Shown piece by piece: positions 5,992 to 12,871 of a DNA stretch of 12,871 bases; position 1 is the stretch's first letter; each line of letters opens with the position of its first letter. The position numbers were made by a program, and so were the translations under genes. Under the pieces are notes generated by a model that did not search any database, had not been told where the DNA came from, and worked only from the letters and a program-made list of their open reading frames with translations. Source of the stretch: DATECU01 sp035286745 (GTDB lineage Bacteria > Acidobacteriota > Vicinamibacteria > Fen-336); NCBI GenBank assembly GCA_035286745.1, contig DATECU010000237.1, positions 1-12,871 on the forward strand, in the 5' to 3' direction.

Positions 5992-8001
5992 ATGGGCGGC
6001 TTGCTGCTCACCCTGGCCGCCCTGCTGGCCGCGCCGGTCCCGCCGGCGCCGCGGGGGCTGCAACCGCAGGACCTGCACCGGCTGAGGATGATCGGCGAGG
6101 TCCAGATCGCACCTGACGGACGCCGCGTCCTCTACTCGGTCCGCATCACCGAAGGGCCCGGGACCCCACGTTCGGATCCCTGGCTCTGGGACCTGGCGAC
6201 CGGCGACCGCACACCGCTCACTGCTCTCGGGCAAGCCCCCCGGGGCTTCCGCTGGTCCCCCGACAGCACGCGACTCGCCTACCGCTGCGCGACGCCCGAG
6301 GGTCCGGGCGTGTGCATTGCTCAGGCCGGCGTCTGGGCCGGGAGCCTCCTGGCCGCCGCCGCCGACACCAACAGCCCGTTGCCGGCAGTCGGCGAAACCC
6401 TCGCCTGGTCTCCGGATTCGCGGCGGCTCGCCTTCACCTCGGCCACCGACGGACCCCGGGGCCCCGCCACTAACGATGCCGACCCTGTGGTCATCACGGG
6501 CTACCTCTACAAGCCCCCGACTGGGCCCCGCTTCAGCGACGGCCGCCGGCTTCACGCCTTTGTGGTCGATCTCGACACCCGGGCCGTCCAGCAGGTCACC
6601 GACGGTCCCCACCACGAGCACTCGCTCGCCTGGTCCCCGAGGGGCGACGAGATCGCGTTCGCCTCCAACCGCGAGGCGGATCCCGATCGCGTCTTCAACG
6701 ACGACCTCTTCGCGGTCCGGGTGGCCGACCGGGCGGTGCGACGTCTGACCGAGACCAAGAGCCCGGAGTACTCACCGGTCTGGTCTGCTGACGGACGCCG
6801 GATCGCCTTCCTCGGCACCCAACGATCCCTCACCTCGTCCGAGACCACCATGGAGGACGAGCACGTCTACGTCATGGACGCCGACGGGCGGAACCGAAGG
6901 GAGGTCGGGGCCGGGATCGACAACCGACAGGGACCACCCCGTTGGTCCGCTGACGGCCAATCGCTCTCGTTCACTGTCCAGGAGCGCGGCGACGTTCGCC
7001 TGTACCGGTTGGCGGCTGCCGGCGGTCCCCCCGTCCCCCTGGCGCCACCCCGAGGCGAGCGCGGCTGGATAGGCGCGTGGTCGGTCGCCCAGGACGGCTC
7101 GGTCGCCTTCGCGCTCGCCACCCCCGCGGGCCCATCGTCGCTCCATCTGCTCAAGGGCCCGGCCCCGGTGACCCTCGCCGACCTCAATCGCGAGCTGCTG
7201 GCGGAGACCGGCGTGGCGCCGGTCGAAGCCTTCACCTTCAGGAGCTTCGACGGGATCGAGATCGAGGCCTTCCTCACCAAGCCGCTTCGCCTCAACCCCA
7301 GAGCCAAGCACCCCGTCGTCGTCGTCCTTCACGGCGGCCCGCACGCGCAGCAAGGGCCCGCCTGGAACGCCAAGGCCCAAGTCCATGCCGCCCACGGCTT
7401 CGCCACCCTCATGGTCAACTACCGCGGCTCCACGGGCTACGGCCAGAAGCTCGCCGATCTCATCTTCGGCGACCAGAACGGCGGCGAGGCCAGGGACGTG
7501 CTGGCGGGGCTTGAGGCCGCCCTCGCCCGCTACCCCTGGCTCGACGCAGAACGCATGGGTGTGGAGGGCGGCAGCTACGGCGGCCAGCTCACCAACTGGC
7601 TGGTCACCCGGACCACCCGCTTCAAGGCCGCCGTCTCCAGCGCCGGGATCGCCAACCTGGTGAGCTTCAACTACCTGGCCTACTACCACGACTACCTGGC
7701 CGTGGAGTTCGGCGCCTACCCCCACCAGAACGGCGTGATGGACCGGCTGTGGGAGCGCTCACCGCTCCGCCAGGTGGCCAAGGTCAAGACGCCGGTCCTG
7801 CTGCTTCACGGCGAGCACGACAACGACGTGCCCATCGCCGAGGCGGAGCAGTTCTTCATCGCCTTGAAGGACGTGGGTGTGGAGACTGCGCTGGTGCGCT
7901 ATCCGCGTGAGGGCCACGGCTTTCGCGAGACCGGCCACGTCGTCGACGCCCTGAAGCGCAGCCTCGACTGGTACGACCGCCACTTCCCGCCCAACCCCTG
8001 A
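5992..8001 (+). CDS. secreted S9-family peptidase (prolyl oligopeptidase/acylaminoacyl peptidase type)
   Basis: A 669-residue serine peptidase of clan SC. A short hydrophobic N-terminus (MGGLLLTLAALLAAPVPPAP) is a probable signal peptide, so it likely acts in the periplasm or outside the cell. Residues about 25-405 form a beta-propeller with repeated blades such as FRWSPDSTRLAY, LAWSPDSRRLAF, LAWSPRGDEIAF, VWSADGRRIAF and RWSADGQSLSF. Residues about 410-669 are the alpha/beta-hydrolase domain with HGGPHAQ (from 447), NYRGSTGYG (from 476), nucleophile Ser528 in GGSYGGQ, Asp610 in HGEHDNDVP and His642 in REGHGF, so the triad is complete. It should cleave short peptides; whether it is an oligopeptidase, dipeptidyl peptidase or acylaminoacyl peptidase is not decided. 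The start is ATG 5992, with AGGA overlapping the TPR gene's stop as ribosome binding site. Confidence 0.93.
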   Translation: MGGLLLTLAALLAAPVPPAPRGLQPQDLHRLRMIGEVQIAPDGRRVLYSVRITEGPGTPRSDPWLWDLATGDRTPLTALGQAPRGFRWSPDSTRLAYRCATPEGPGVCIAQAGVWAGSLLAAAADTNSPLPAVGETLAWSPDSRRLAFTSATDGPRGPATNDADPVVITGYLYKPPTGPRFSDGRRLHAFVVDLDTRAVQQVTDGPHHEHSLAWSPRGDEIAFASNREADPDRVFNDDLFAVRVADRAVRRLTETKSPEYSPVWSADGRRIAFLGTQRSLTSSETTMEDEHVYVMDADGRNRREVGAGIDNRQGPPRWSADGQSLSFTVQERGDVRLYRLAAAGGPPVPLAPPRGERGWIGAWSVAQDGSVAFALATPAGPSSLHLLKGPAPVTLADLNRELLAETGVAPVEAFTFRSFDGIEIEAFLTKPLRLNPRAKHPVVVVLHGGPHAQQGPAWNAKAQVHAAHGFATLMVNYRGSTGYGQKLADLIFGDQNGGEARDVLAGLEAALARYPWLDAERMGVEGGSYGGQLTNWLVTRTTRFKAAVSSAGIANLVSFNYLAYYHDYLAVEFGAYPHQNGVMDRLWERSPLRQVAKVKTPVLLLHGEHDNDVPIAEAEQFFIALKDVGVETALVRYPREGHGFRETGHVVDALKRSLDWYDRHFPPNP

Positions 8002-8024
8002 CGGGCGCGGCCGAGGCTGTGCGG

Positions 8025-8068
8025 CCAACGGAATGCAACCACAGAGACTCAGAGGCACGGAGAGACGG
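8025..8068 (+). repeat. dispersed AACCACAGAG-type repeat, copy C
   Basis: This starts 23 nt after the S9 peptidase stop. It reads CCAACGGAATGCAACCACAG, then AGACTCAGAGGCACGGAGAG. It matches copy D closely over the AACCACAGA..C.CAGAGGCAC(G/A)GAG core, and copy A over the AACGG...GCAACCACAGAG part. It lies in the opposite orientation to copy D, about 175 nt away. Confidence 0.75.
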
Positions 8069-8220
8069 TACGCAGACCGCTCTCTCCGCATCGCACGCGT
8101 ATGCGTATGGCCAGCGTGTCGTGACTGTCGCGCGGCCGTCGGCCAGCTGGCAGGGCAGACGACCGGCCACGGAACGACGCGTCGGCGCTTGAAGCAGCAC
8201 CGATAGGTGCGCGGCTCCCC
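8069..8220. other. non-coding spacer with two perfect 10-bp palindromes
   Basis: The stretch between inverted repeat copies C and D has no convincing coding frame and no tRNA-like fold that I could see. It contains two perfect palindromes, GCCAGCTGGC (8142-8151) and CGACGCGTCG (8175-8184), plus ACGCGTATGCGT (8095-8106). It lies between the convergent 3' ends of the S9 peptidase and mqnC, where transcription of both must end, but no stem followed by a T-tract is visible. Confidence 0.4.
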
Positions 8221-9366
8221 TCACCCTACACGGGCCTCGGGCTGCCCTCTGTGCCTCTGCGCGTCTGTGGTTTCGGTGCCGTTCGGCGAGGTCCAGCAGT
8301 ACGGGTCGCCCACGATCTCGTAGAGCATGGTCCGCCGCTTGGGGATGAAGCCAGCGTCCTGGATGTTGCGGGCGATCTGGGCCTCGGTCAGGCAGAAGTG
8401 AGAGCCGGCGGCCGAGACGACGTTCTCCTCGATCATCAGGCTGCCGAAGTCGTTGGCCCCGAAACGGAGCGACACCTGGCCGATCTTGGCCCCTTGCGTC
8501 ACCCAGGAGGCCTGCACGTTCGAGAAGTTGTCGAGCATCAGCCTGGCCACCGCTAGCGTGCGCAGGTACTGAAACGACGTCAGCTCCTCGGCGGCCAGGG
8601 CGGTGTGGGCGGGCTGGAAGGTCCAGCCGATGAAGGCGGTGAAGCCGCCGGTCCGATCCTGCAGCTCGCGCAGGTGGAGGTAGTGGTCGATGCGTTCCTC
8701 CAGCGTCTCCACGTGGCCGAACATCATGGTGGCGGTGGTGCGCATGCCCAGGTTATGCGCGACCTCCATCACCTTCAACCACTCGGCCGTGGTGCCCTTG
8801 GCGATCCCCACCAGGCGCCGCACCCGATCGGAGAGGATCTCGGCCCCGGCTCCGGGAATCGACCCCAGGCCCGCATCCATCATCCGCTGCAGCGTCACCT
8901 CGATGCTGAGCTTCGACACCTTGGCCACGTGCATGACCTCGGCCGGCGAGAGGCCATGGATCCAGATCGGGTAGCTGGCCTTGATCCAGCGGAACAGCTC
9001 CTCGTAGTACTCGATGCCCAGGTCGGGGTGGAGCCCGCCCTGCAACAGGATCTGGTTGCCCCCCAGCGCGATCGTCTCTTCGATCTTCTGGGCCAGCTCC
9101 TCCTTGGAGAGCACGTAGCCTTCGCTCGAGGGGAGGTCGCGGTAGAAGGCGCAAAACGCGCACTGGGCGGTGCAGACGTTCGAGTAGTTGATGTTGCGGT
9201 CGATGATGTAGGTGACGACACCCTCCGGGTGCAATCGCTGCCGCACCAGGTCCGCCAGCATCCCCAGCTCCAGCAGCTCGCCGTCCCGGAGCAGGGCGAT
9301 GCCCTCCTCGCGGCTCAACCGCTCCCCCGCCCGCACCTTGTCCTCGACGTGCCTAGGAACTCGCAT
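8221..9366 (-). CDS. mqnC: cyclic dehypoxanthinyl futalosine synthase (radical SAM)
   Basis: MqnC cyclises dehypoxanthinyl futalosine to its cyclic form by radical-SAM chemistry. The [4Fe-4S] cluster motif is CTAQCAFC (Cys65, Cys69, Cys72). Other family stretches are YIIDRNINYSNVC, GGNQILLQGGLHPDLG, HGLSPAEVMHVAKVS, GLGSIPGAGAEILSDRVR, TTATMMFGHVETLEERIDH and GWTFQPAHT. It has 381 residues. The family-like sequence ends around FIPKRRTMLYEI (residue about 351), followed by an extra 30-residue tail. Residues 361-374 of that tail are encoded by dispersed repeat copy D read in reverse. The ATG at 9366 lies inside the end of mqnA (14-nt overlap), with TGAGG 4 nt upstream, so translation is probably coupled. 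It is last in the mqnE-mqnA-mqnC operon. Confidence 0.95.
   Translation of the reverse strand: MRVPRHVEDKVRAGERLSREEGIALLRDGELLELGMLADLVRQRLHPEGVVTYIIDRNINYSNVCTAQCAFCAFYRDLPSSEGYVLSKEELAQKIEETIALGGNQILLQGGLHPDLGIEYYEELFRWIKASYPIWIHGLSPAEVMHVAKVSKLSIEVTLQRMMDAGLGSIPGAGAEILSDRVRRLVGIAKGTTAEWLKVMEVAHNLGMRTTATMMFGHVETLEERIDHYLHLRELQDRTGGFTAFIGWTFQPAHTALAAEELTSFQYLRTLAVARLMLDNFSNVQASWVTQGAKIGQVSLRFGANDFGSLMIEENVVSAAGSHFCLTEAQIARNIQDAGFIPKRRTMLYEIVGDPYCWTSPNGTETTDAQRHRGQPEARVG
8243..8286 (-). repeat. dispersed AACCACAGAG-type repeat, copy D, inside the mqnC 3' end
   Basis: On the minus strand it reads CCGAACGGCACCGAAACCAC, then AGACGCGCAGAGGCACAGAG. It matches copy A at the CCGAACGGCA(A/C)CG start and copy C through the CAGAGGCAC(G/A)GAG end. 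It encodes residues 361-374 of MqnC (PNGTETTDAQRHRG). The lipB upstream extension through copy A gives a related string (TTEARRHGG), which confirms that the peptide is just repeat translated in one frame. Confidence 0.75.
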
Positions 9367-10138
9367 GAAACCTCAGCTCGGGCAGCCGGGGAATGAGACC
9401 CAGCGCGTGGGCCCGGCGGTAGAACTCGCGCAGGCCCTGAAGCTCGGCGTCTCCGAGCCGGTAGACGATGTGATGGCGCAGGTAGGCTTCGCTCTCGGCG
9501 GCGTGACCTGCGCCATACCCGTTATACGTCGCGGCGATGTCACCAAGCGCCAGAAGGCCCGAGCCCAGCGTCCGCTGCAGCCGGGCCACTTCGACCGGCC
9601 CCACCACCCCCGGCTTCCCCGCCCAGAAGGCGAAGACGAAGGGCAGGCCGGTCTGTCGCGTCCACTCCTCGCCCAGGTCCAAGCGCGCCACCTCGCCCTC
9701 GAAGTAGAGCGCCGGGTCGCCGATGAGCAGGGCGGCATCGGCCTCGGCCAGCATGTCGGGGACGGACGGCGGCCGCACCAGGTACTCCGGGTCGCGGCCC
9801 AGCCGCTCCCGCAGCAGGATCTTGGTGAGGGCCACGCTGGTGCGGCTGGAGGCGTCTAACGCCACTGTGCCCACCGCCTCCAACGCGCCCCGGTAGAACA
9901 GCCGCACCGAGCGCACGGTCCCCCGGCAGGCGATACCGACACCCGGCACGATGGCGTAGTCGCCCGCCGCGTACTCGATGGAGGGGATCATGCCCAGGTC
10001 CAGCTCGCCGGCGTGCAGGCGCTCGGCCACCCGCGAGGGCAGGTCGCGCAGCAGCCGGAAGCCCGGATCGCCGTCCAGACCGTGGACCAGGGGAACCGCG
10101 TTCAGGTAGGAGACGACGCCGAGCCTGAGCGGCTTCAC
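9353..10138 (-). CDS. mqnA: chorismate dehydratase
   Basis: MqnA converts chorismate to 3-[(1-carboxyvinyl)oxy]benzoate, the committed step of the futalosine route. The 261-residue protein has the periplasmic-binding-protein-like fold of the MqnA/MqnD family, with LRLGVVSYLNAVPLVHGL at residues 4-21, LHAGELDLGMIPSIEYA (41-57), ALLIGDPAL and GLPFVFAFWAGKPG. The early SYLNAVPL motif fits MqnA better than MqnD. The start is GTG 10138: AAGGAG lies 8 nt before it, inside the last codons of mqnE, and the gap to the mqnE stop is 2 nt. A GTG at 10147 is in frame but would overlap that ribosome binding site. Downstream it overlaps mqnC by 14 nt. Confidence 0.94.
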   Translation of the reverse strand: MKPLRLGVVSYLNAVPLVHGLDGDPGFRLLRDLPSRVAERLHAGELDLGMIPSIEYAAGDYAIVPGVGIACRGTVRSVRLFYRGALEAVGTVALDASSRTSVALTKILLRERLGRDPEYLVRPPSVPDMLAEADAALLIGDPALYFEGEVARLDLGEEWTRQTGLPFVFAFWAGKPGVVGPVEVARLQRTLGSGLLALGDIAATYNGYGAGHAAESEAYLRHHIVYRLGDAELQGLREFYRRAHALGLIPRLPELRFHASS

Positions 10139-10140
10139 GG

Positions 10141-11241
10141 CTACCACTCCTTCACCACGTTGAAGACGGTGTCCCGCTCCACCGGCCGCCGCCCGGCCTC
10201 GCGGATTAGCCGGCACAGCTCGTGGACGGTCAGCGACTGGGCGGTCTGGGCGCCGGCGTCGTGAGCGATCTTCTCCTCGGTCACCGTCCCGTCCAGGTCG
10301 TCGGCACCAAACGACAGGCCCACCTGGGCCAAACGGGGGCCGATCATGATCCAGTAGGACTTGATGTGGGGGAAGTTGTCGAGCATCAGCCGGCCCACCG
10401 CGATCGCCTTCAGATCCTCGAAGCCGGTGGTCTCGGGCAGGTTCATGGCCGGGGCCTCCCAGGGCTGGAAAGCCAGCGGGATGTAGGTCACGAAGCCGCC
10501 GGTCTCGTCCTGAAGATTGCGAAGCTGGATCAGGTGGTCCACCCGGTCCTCGACCGATTCGAGGTGGCCGTAGAGCATGGTGGCGTTGCTGGGGATGCCC
10601 TGGCGGTGGGCCTCCCGCATCACGCCTAACCACTGCGGCCCGTCGGCCTTGCCCCTGACGATCTTGCTGCGCGTCTCTTTGGCGAAGATCTCCGCGCCCC
10701 CGCCCGGCATCGAGTCCAGGCCGGCCTGCTTCAGCTCCGCCAGCACATTCTCGACGCTCATTCGATAGAGCTTGTGGAAGAAGAAGACCTCCACCGCCGT
10801 GAAGGCCTTCAGATGGATGTCGGACCGAACCTGCTTGATCCCCCGCAGCATGTCGGTGAAGTAGGAGAAGGGCAGATCGGGGTGCAGGCCGCCCACGATG
10901 TGGACCTCGCGCACCGTCTTGGGCAAGCCCGCCACGTTCTTCACGACCTCGTCCAGGGCCATGGTGTAAGCCCGGCTCTCGTCCTTCTTGGCGGCGAAGG
11001 CGCAGAAGTCGCAGGTGGCGGCACAGACGTTGGTGTGGTTGATGTGGGTGTTCCACACGAAGTAGGCCGCGTCGCCATGGCGCTGCTCGCGGACGTGGTT
11101 GGCGAGCTGACCGATGGCGAGGAGATCGTGGCTCCGGTAGAGGGCCACCCCGTCCTCGAACGACAAGCGGTGCCCGGTCATCACCTTGTCCCGGATGGGT
11201 TCCAGAGCCGTGTCGTTGATGCGCGCTTCTGCCAGAGACAT
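10141..11241 (-). CDS. mqnE: aminodeoxyfutalosine synthase (radical SAM)
   Basis: MqnE adds the 5'-deoxyadenosyl group of SAM to the MqnA product to give 6-amino-6-deoxyfutalosine. It has 366 residues. The cluster motif is CAATCDFC (Cys73, Cys77, Cys80), preceded by the family's FVWNTHINHTNVC. Other conserved stretches are REVHIVGGLHPDLPFSYF, KAFTAVEVFFFHKL, GLDSMPGGGAEIFAKETR, NATMLYGHLESVEDRVDH and PLAFQPWEAP. It is a paralogue of MqnC, but the NxTNxC and MPGGGAEIF forms assign it to MqnE. I chose ATG 11241, with AGGAG 4 nt upstream; the frame is open back to 11358, but that extension has no family match and crosses the divergent promoter region. First gene of the mqnE-mqnA-mqnC operon. Confidence 0.95.
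   Translation of the reverse strand: MSLAEARINDTALEPIRDKVMTGHRLSFEDGVALYRSHDLLAIGQLANHVREQRHGDAAYFVWNTHINHTNVCAATCDFCAFAAKKDESRAYTMALDEVVKNVAGLPKTVREVHIVGGLHPDLPFSYFTDMLRGIKQVRSDIHLKAFTAVEVFFFHKLYRMSVENVLAELKQAGLDSMPGGGAEIFAKETRSKIVRGKADGPQWLGVMREAHRQGIPSNATMLYGHLESVEDRVDHLIQLRNLQDETGGFVTYIPLAFQPWEAPAMNLPETTGFEDLKAIAVGRLMLDNFPHIKSYWIMIGPRLAQVGLSFGADDLDGTVTEEKIAHDAGAQTAQSLTVHELCRLIREAGRRPVERDTVFNVVKEW
10147..10152 (-). promoter_or_regulatory. ribosome binding site that decides the mqnA start
   Basis: A strong AAGGAG on the minus strand ends 8 nt before GTG 10138. It lies inside the last codons of mqnE, so ribosomes finishing mqnE could restart on mqnA. Confidence 0.6.
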
Positions 11242-11343
11242 GCTGCTCCTGTCGGCGAAATAATGAGCGTACAACCGAGGGCGGGGCCAGGGCAAACCAG
11301 CTTGCGATCGCCTGTCGACGCGGCCAGAATGCCCCCCGACCCC
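11242..11343. promoter_or_regulatory. divergent intergenic region between mqnE and the UbiD-family gene
   Basis: This 102-nt gap separates the mqnE start from the UbiD-family start and must carry control signals for at least one of them. An AT-richer patch (about 11257-11274, with GAAATAATGAG) lies just upstream of mqnE. I cannot assign a clear -35/-10 pair in either direction. No strong ribosome binding site precedes the plus-strand gene. Confidence 0.3.
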
Positions 11344-12871
11344 ATGACCGAGAGTCACTCAAGCTTCCCCGACCTGCGCGCCTTCCTCGATCAGCTCCGC
11401 CGCCAGGGCGATCTGGCCGTGGTCGAGATTCCGGTCGACCCTCGGCTGGAGATCGCCGAGATCCATCGCCGGGTGATTGCCGCGGGGGGGCCGGCGCTGC
11501 TCTTCACCCGACCCACCGGCGCCGACTTCCCCGTCGTCACCAACCTCTTCGGCACCCGGCACCGGGCGGAGATGGCGTTTGGCGCCCGACCCCTGCGCCT
11601 GATCCGCCGCCTGGTCGAGCTGGCCGAGACCCTGCTACCCCCCAGCCTGGGCAAGCTCTGGGGCGCGCGGGATGTCGCCTTCGACCTGCTGCGCATGGGC
11701 ACCCGGCGCGTGGGTGCGGCGGCGGTTACCGAGGTCCTGACCCGCGAGGTCCGGCTCGATCGCCTCCCGGCCCTCACTTGTTGGCCCCAGGACGGCGGAT
11801 CCTTCCTCACGCTACCGCTGGTCTACACCCAGCATCCCGACGGGCACGGAGCCCCTAACCTCGGCATGTACCGCATGCAGGTGCACGGTCCGCGCAGCAC
11901 CGGCATGCACTGGCAGATCGGCAAGGGCGGCGGCTTCCACTACGCCGCGGCCGAGGCCCAAGACCAGGCCCTGCCCGTCACCGTCTTCTTGGGCGGGCCT
12001 CCGGCGCTGACGCTGGCGGCCATCGCCCCCCTTCCCGAGAACGTCCCCGAGCTGATGCTGGCCTCGCTGATCGCGGGTGAGCGCCTACCGATTGTGGAAG
12101 GCGCGGCCGGCCATCCGCTGCCCACCGCCGCCGAGTTCGCGCTCATGGGCAAGGTCCCGCCGCGGATCCGCCATCCCGAGGGCCCGTTCGGCGACCACTA
12201 CGGCTACTACTCGCTTCGGCACGACTACCCGGTGTTCGAGGTGGAGTGGCTGGCCCATCGCAAGGACGCCGTCTTCCCAGCCACCGTGGTGGGCAAGCCG
12301 CGGCAGGAGGACTTCTTCATCGGCGACCTGCTGCAAGAGTTGCTGTCGCCGCTCTTCCCGCTGGTCATGCCCGCGGTGCGCGACCTGTGGTCCTACGGCG
12401 AGACCGGCTATCACTCGCTGGCGGCGGCGGTGGTCCGCGAGCGCTACCGTCGCGAGGCCATCGCCAGCGCCTTCCGCATCCTGGGCGAGGGCCAGCTCGG
12501 CCTCACCAAGTTCCTGCTGGTCACCGATCGCTCGGTCGACCTCCGCGACTTCCGCGCCACCCTGGAGCACGTGCTGGCCCGCACCCAGCCCGAGACCGAC
12601 CTGTTCGTCTTCGCCAACCTGTCCATGGACACGCTCGACTACACGGGGCCCAAGGTCAACGAGGGCTCGAAGGGTGTGCTGCTGGGACTCGGCGATCCGG
12701 TGCGCGAGCTACCCCGGGAGTTCGCACCCCAAGTGCCACCGCCGAATGACGCCTTCGGGATCCGGGTCTTCGCCGGCGGCTGCCTGGTCATCGGGGGCCC
12801 GTCGTTCACCAACGACCCCCAGGCCGCTCACCGTTATGCGTCCCATCCCGCCTTCGCCGGCTGGCCGCTCC
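11344..12871 (+). CDS. mqnL: UbiD-family decarboxylase, MqnL type (partial, runs off the window)
   Basis: About 509 residues are visible and the frame is open at the window end. It is a prenylated-FMN-dependent decarboxylase of the UbiD family; beside mqn genes it most likely removes the carboxyl group of the prenylated dihydroxynaphthoate. The family's active-site trio seems present: Arg177 in NLGMYRMQ, then Glu279 and Asp284 in PEGPFGDHYGYYS, the Glu/Asp form seen in genuine UbiD enzymes. FPATVVGKPRQEDFF and the late NLSMDTLDYTGPKVNEGSKG are further family-like stretches. UbiD enzymes are often about 500 residues, so this one appears to belong to a longer, roughly 600-residue subgroup. It needs prenyl-FMN from a UbiX-type partner, which is not in the window. 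Start: ATG 11344 aligns with the usual FPDLRAFLDQL onset; ATG 11329 is in frame and equally possible, as neither has a good ribosome binding site. Confidence 0.88.
   Translation, partial: MTESHSSFPDLRAFLDQLRRQGDLAVVEIPVDPRLEIAEIHRRVIAAGGPALLFTRPTGADFPVVTNLFGTRHRAEMAFGARPLRLIRRLVELAETLLPPSLGKLWGARDVAFDLLRMGTRRVGAAAVTEVLTREVRLDRLPALTCWPQDGGSFLTLPLVYTQHPDGHGAPNLGMYRMQVHGPRSTGMHWQIGKGGGFHYAAAEAQDQALPVTVFLGGPPALTLAAIAPLPENVPELMLASLIAGERLPIVEGAAGHPLPTAAEFALMGKVPPRIRHPEGPFGDHYGYYSLRHDYPVFEVEWLAHRKDAVFPATVVGKPRQEDFFIGDLLQELLSPLFPLVMPAVRDLWSYGETGYHSLAAAVVRERYRREAIASAFRILGEGQLGLTKFLLVTDRSVDLRDFRATLEHVLARTQPETDLFVFANLSMDTLDYTGPKVNEGSKGVLLGLGDPVRELPREFAPQVPPPNDAFGIRVFAGGCLVIGGPSFTNDPQAAHRYASHPAFAGWPL

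Noticed and set aside
5010..6011. A 333-codon minus-strand frame opposite the TPR gene
   Set aside because: The TPR gene has a ribosome binding site, signal peptide and repeats; the antisense translation is Gly/Val/Leu/Asp-rich without motifs.
6772..7725. A 317-codon minus-strand frame opposite the S9 peptidase
   Set aside because: It covers the propeller and catalytic Ser region of a peptidase with a complete triad, and its own sequence shows no domain.
8002..8024. Intrinsic terminator after the S9 peptidase (GGCCG...CGGCC)
   Set aside because: The possible stem is only 5 bp with an 8-nt loop and has no T-tract.
8069..8220. A tRNA or other structured RNA gene in the spacer
   Set aside because: I found palindromes but no cloverleaf, T-loop or other recognisable RNA signature.
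9353..11362. A 669-codon minus-strand frame that could be read as a large fusion protein
   Set aside because: Only its end is a real gene (mqnA from 10138). The upstream part is out of frame with mqnE, has low-complexity composition and no domain.

Overview
The window is about 12.9 kb of very GC-rich, gene-dense bacterial DNA, and every gene looks chromosomal. Its core is most of a futalosine-route menaquinone (vitamin K2) locus: MqnA, MqnE, MqnC, an MqnX-type aminodeoxyfutalosine deaminase, an MqnP-type UbiA prenyltransferase, an MqnL-type UbiD decarboxylase, and the final UbiE/MenG methyltransferase. A secreted carboxypeptidase-regulatory/TPR protein next to a secreted S9 peptidase, the high GC, the futalosine route and short 'AACCACAGAG...' dispersed repeats together suggest Acidobacteriota (for example a Thermoanaerobaculia or Holophagae relative). 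That placement is inference; no rRNA or other phylogenetic marker is present.

Layout: (1) 1-1186, plus strand: the C-terminal end of a 2-oxoacid dehydrogenase E2 acyltransferase, a 164-nt gap with repeats, then lipB. Together they suggest a lipoyl-dependent dehydrogenase locus. (2) 1172-4998, minus strand: a tight four-gene operon read mqnX > mqnP > menG > GAF protein, with TTGA and ATGA 4-nt overlaps at the first and last junctions. Its last gene runs into the 3' end of lipB, and a palindrome there holds both stop codons. (3) 4999-8001, plus strand: a divergent promoter region with a perfect TATAAT, then a secreted TPR protein and an S9 peptidase 7 nt apart. (4) 8002-8220: a non-coding stretch holding an inverted pair of the dispersed repeat and two 10-bp palindromes. 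(5) 8221-11241, minus strand: mqnE > mqnA > mqnC, 2 nt apart and then overlapping by 14 nt. (6) 11344-12871, plus strand: a UbiD-family gene, divergent from mqnE and running off the window.

How the genes work together: MqnA dehydrates chorismate; radical-SAM MqnE joins the product to the SAM-derived adenosyl unit, giving aminodeoxyfutalosine; MqnX deaminates it to futalosine; MqnC later cyclises dehypoxanthinyl futalosine. MqnP prenylates dihydroxynaphthoate, the UbiD homologue decarboxylates it, and MenG methylates the ring. MqnB (futalosine hydrolase), MqnD and a UbiX/MqnM flavin prenyltransferase are expected but not in this window. A stand-alone GAF protein, translationally coupled to menG and lacking any output domain, is the least explained gene. 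The most unusual sequence feature is the dispersed repeat: it lies in non-coding DNA at three places, and a fourth copy encodes the C-terminal tail of MqnC.
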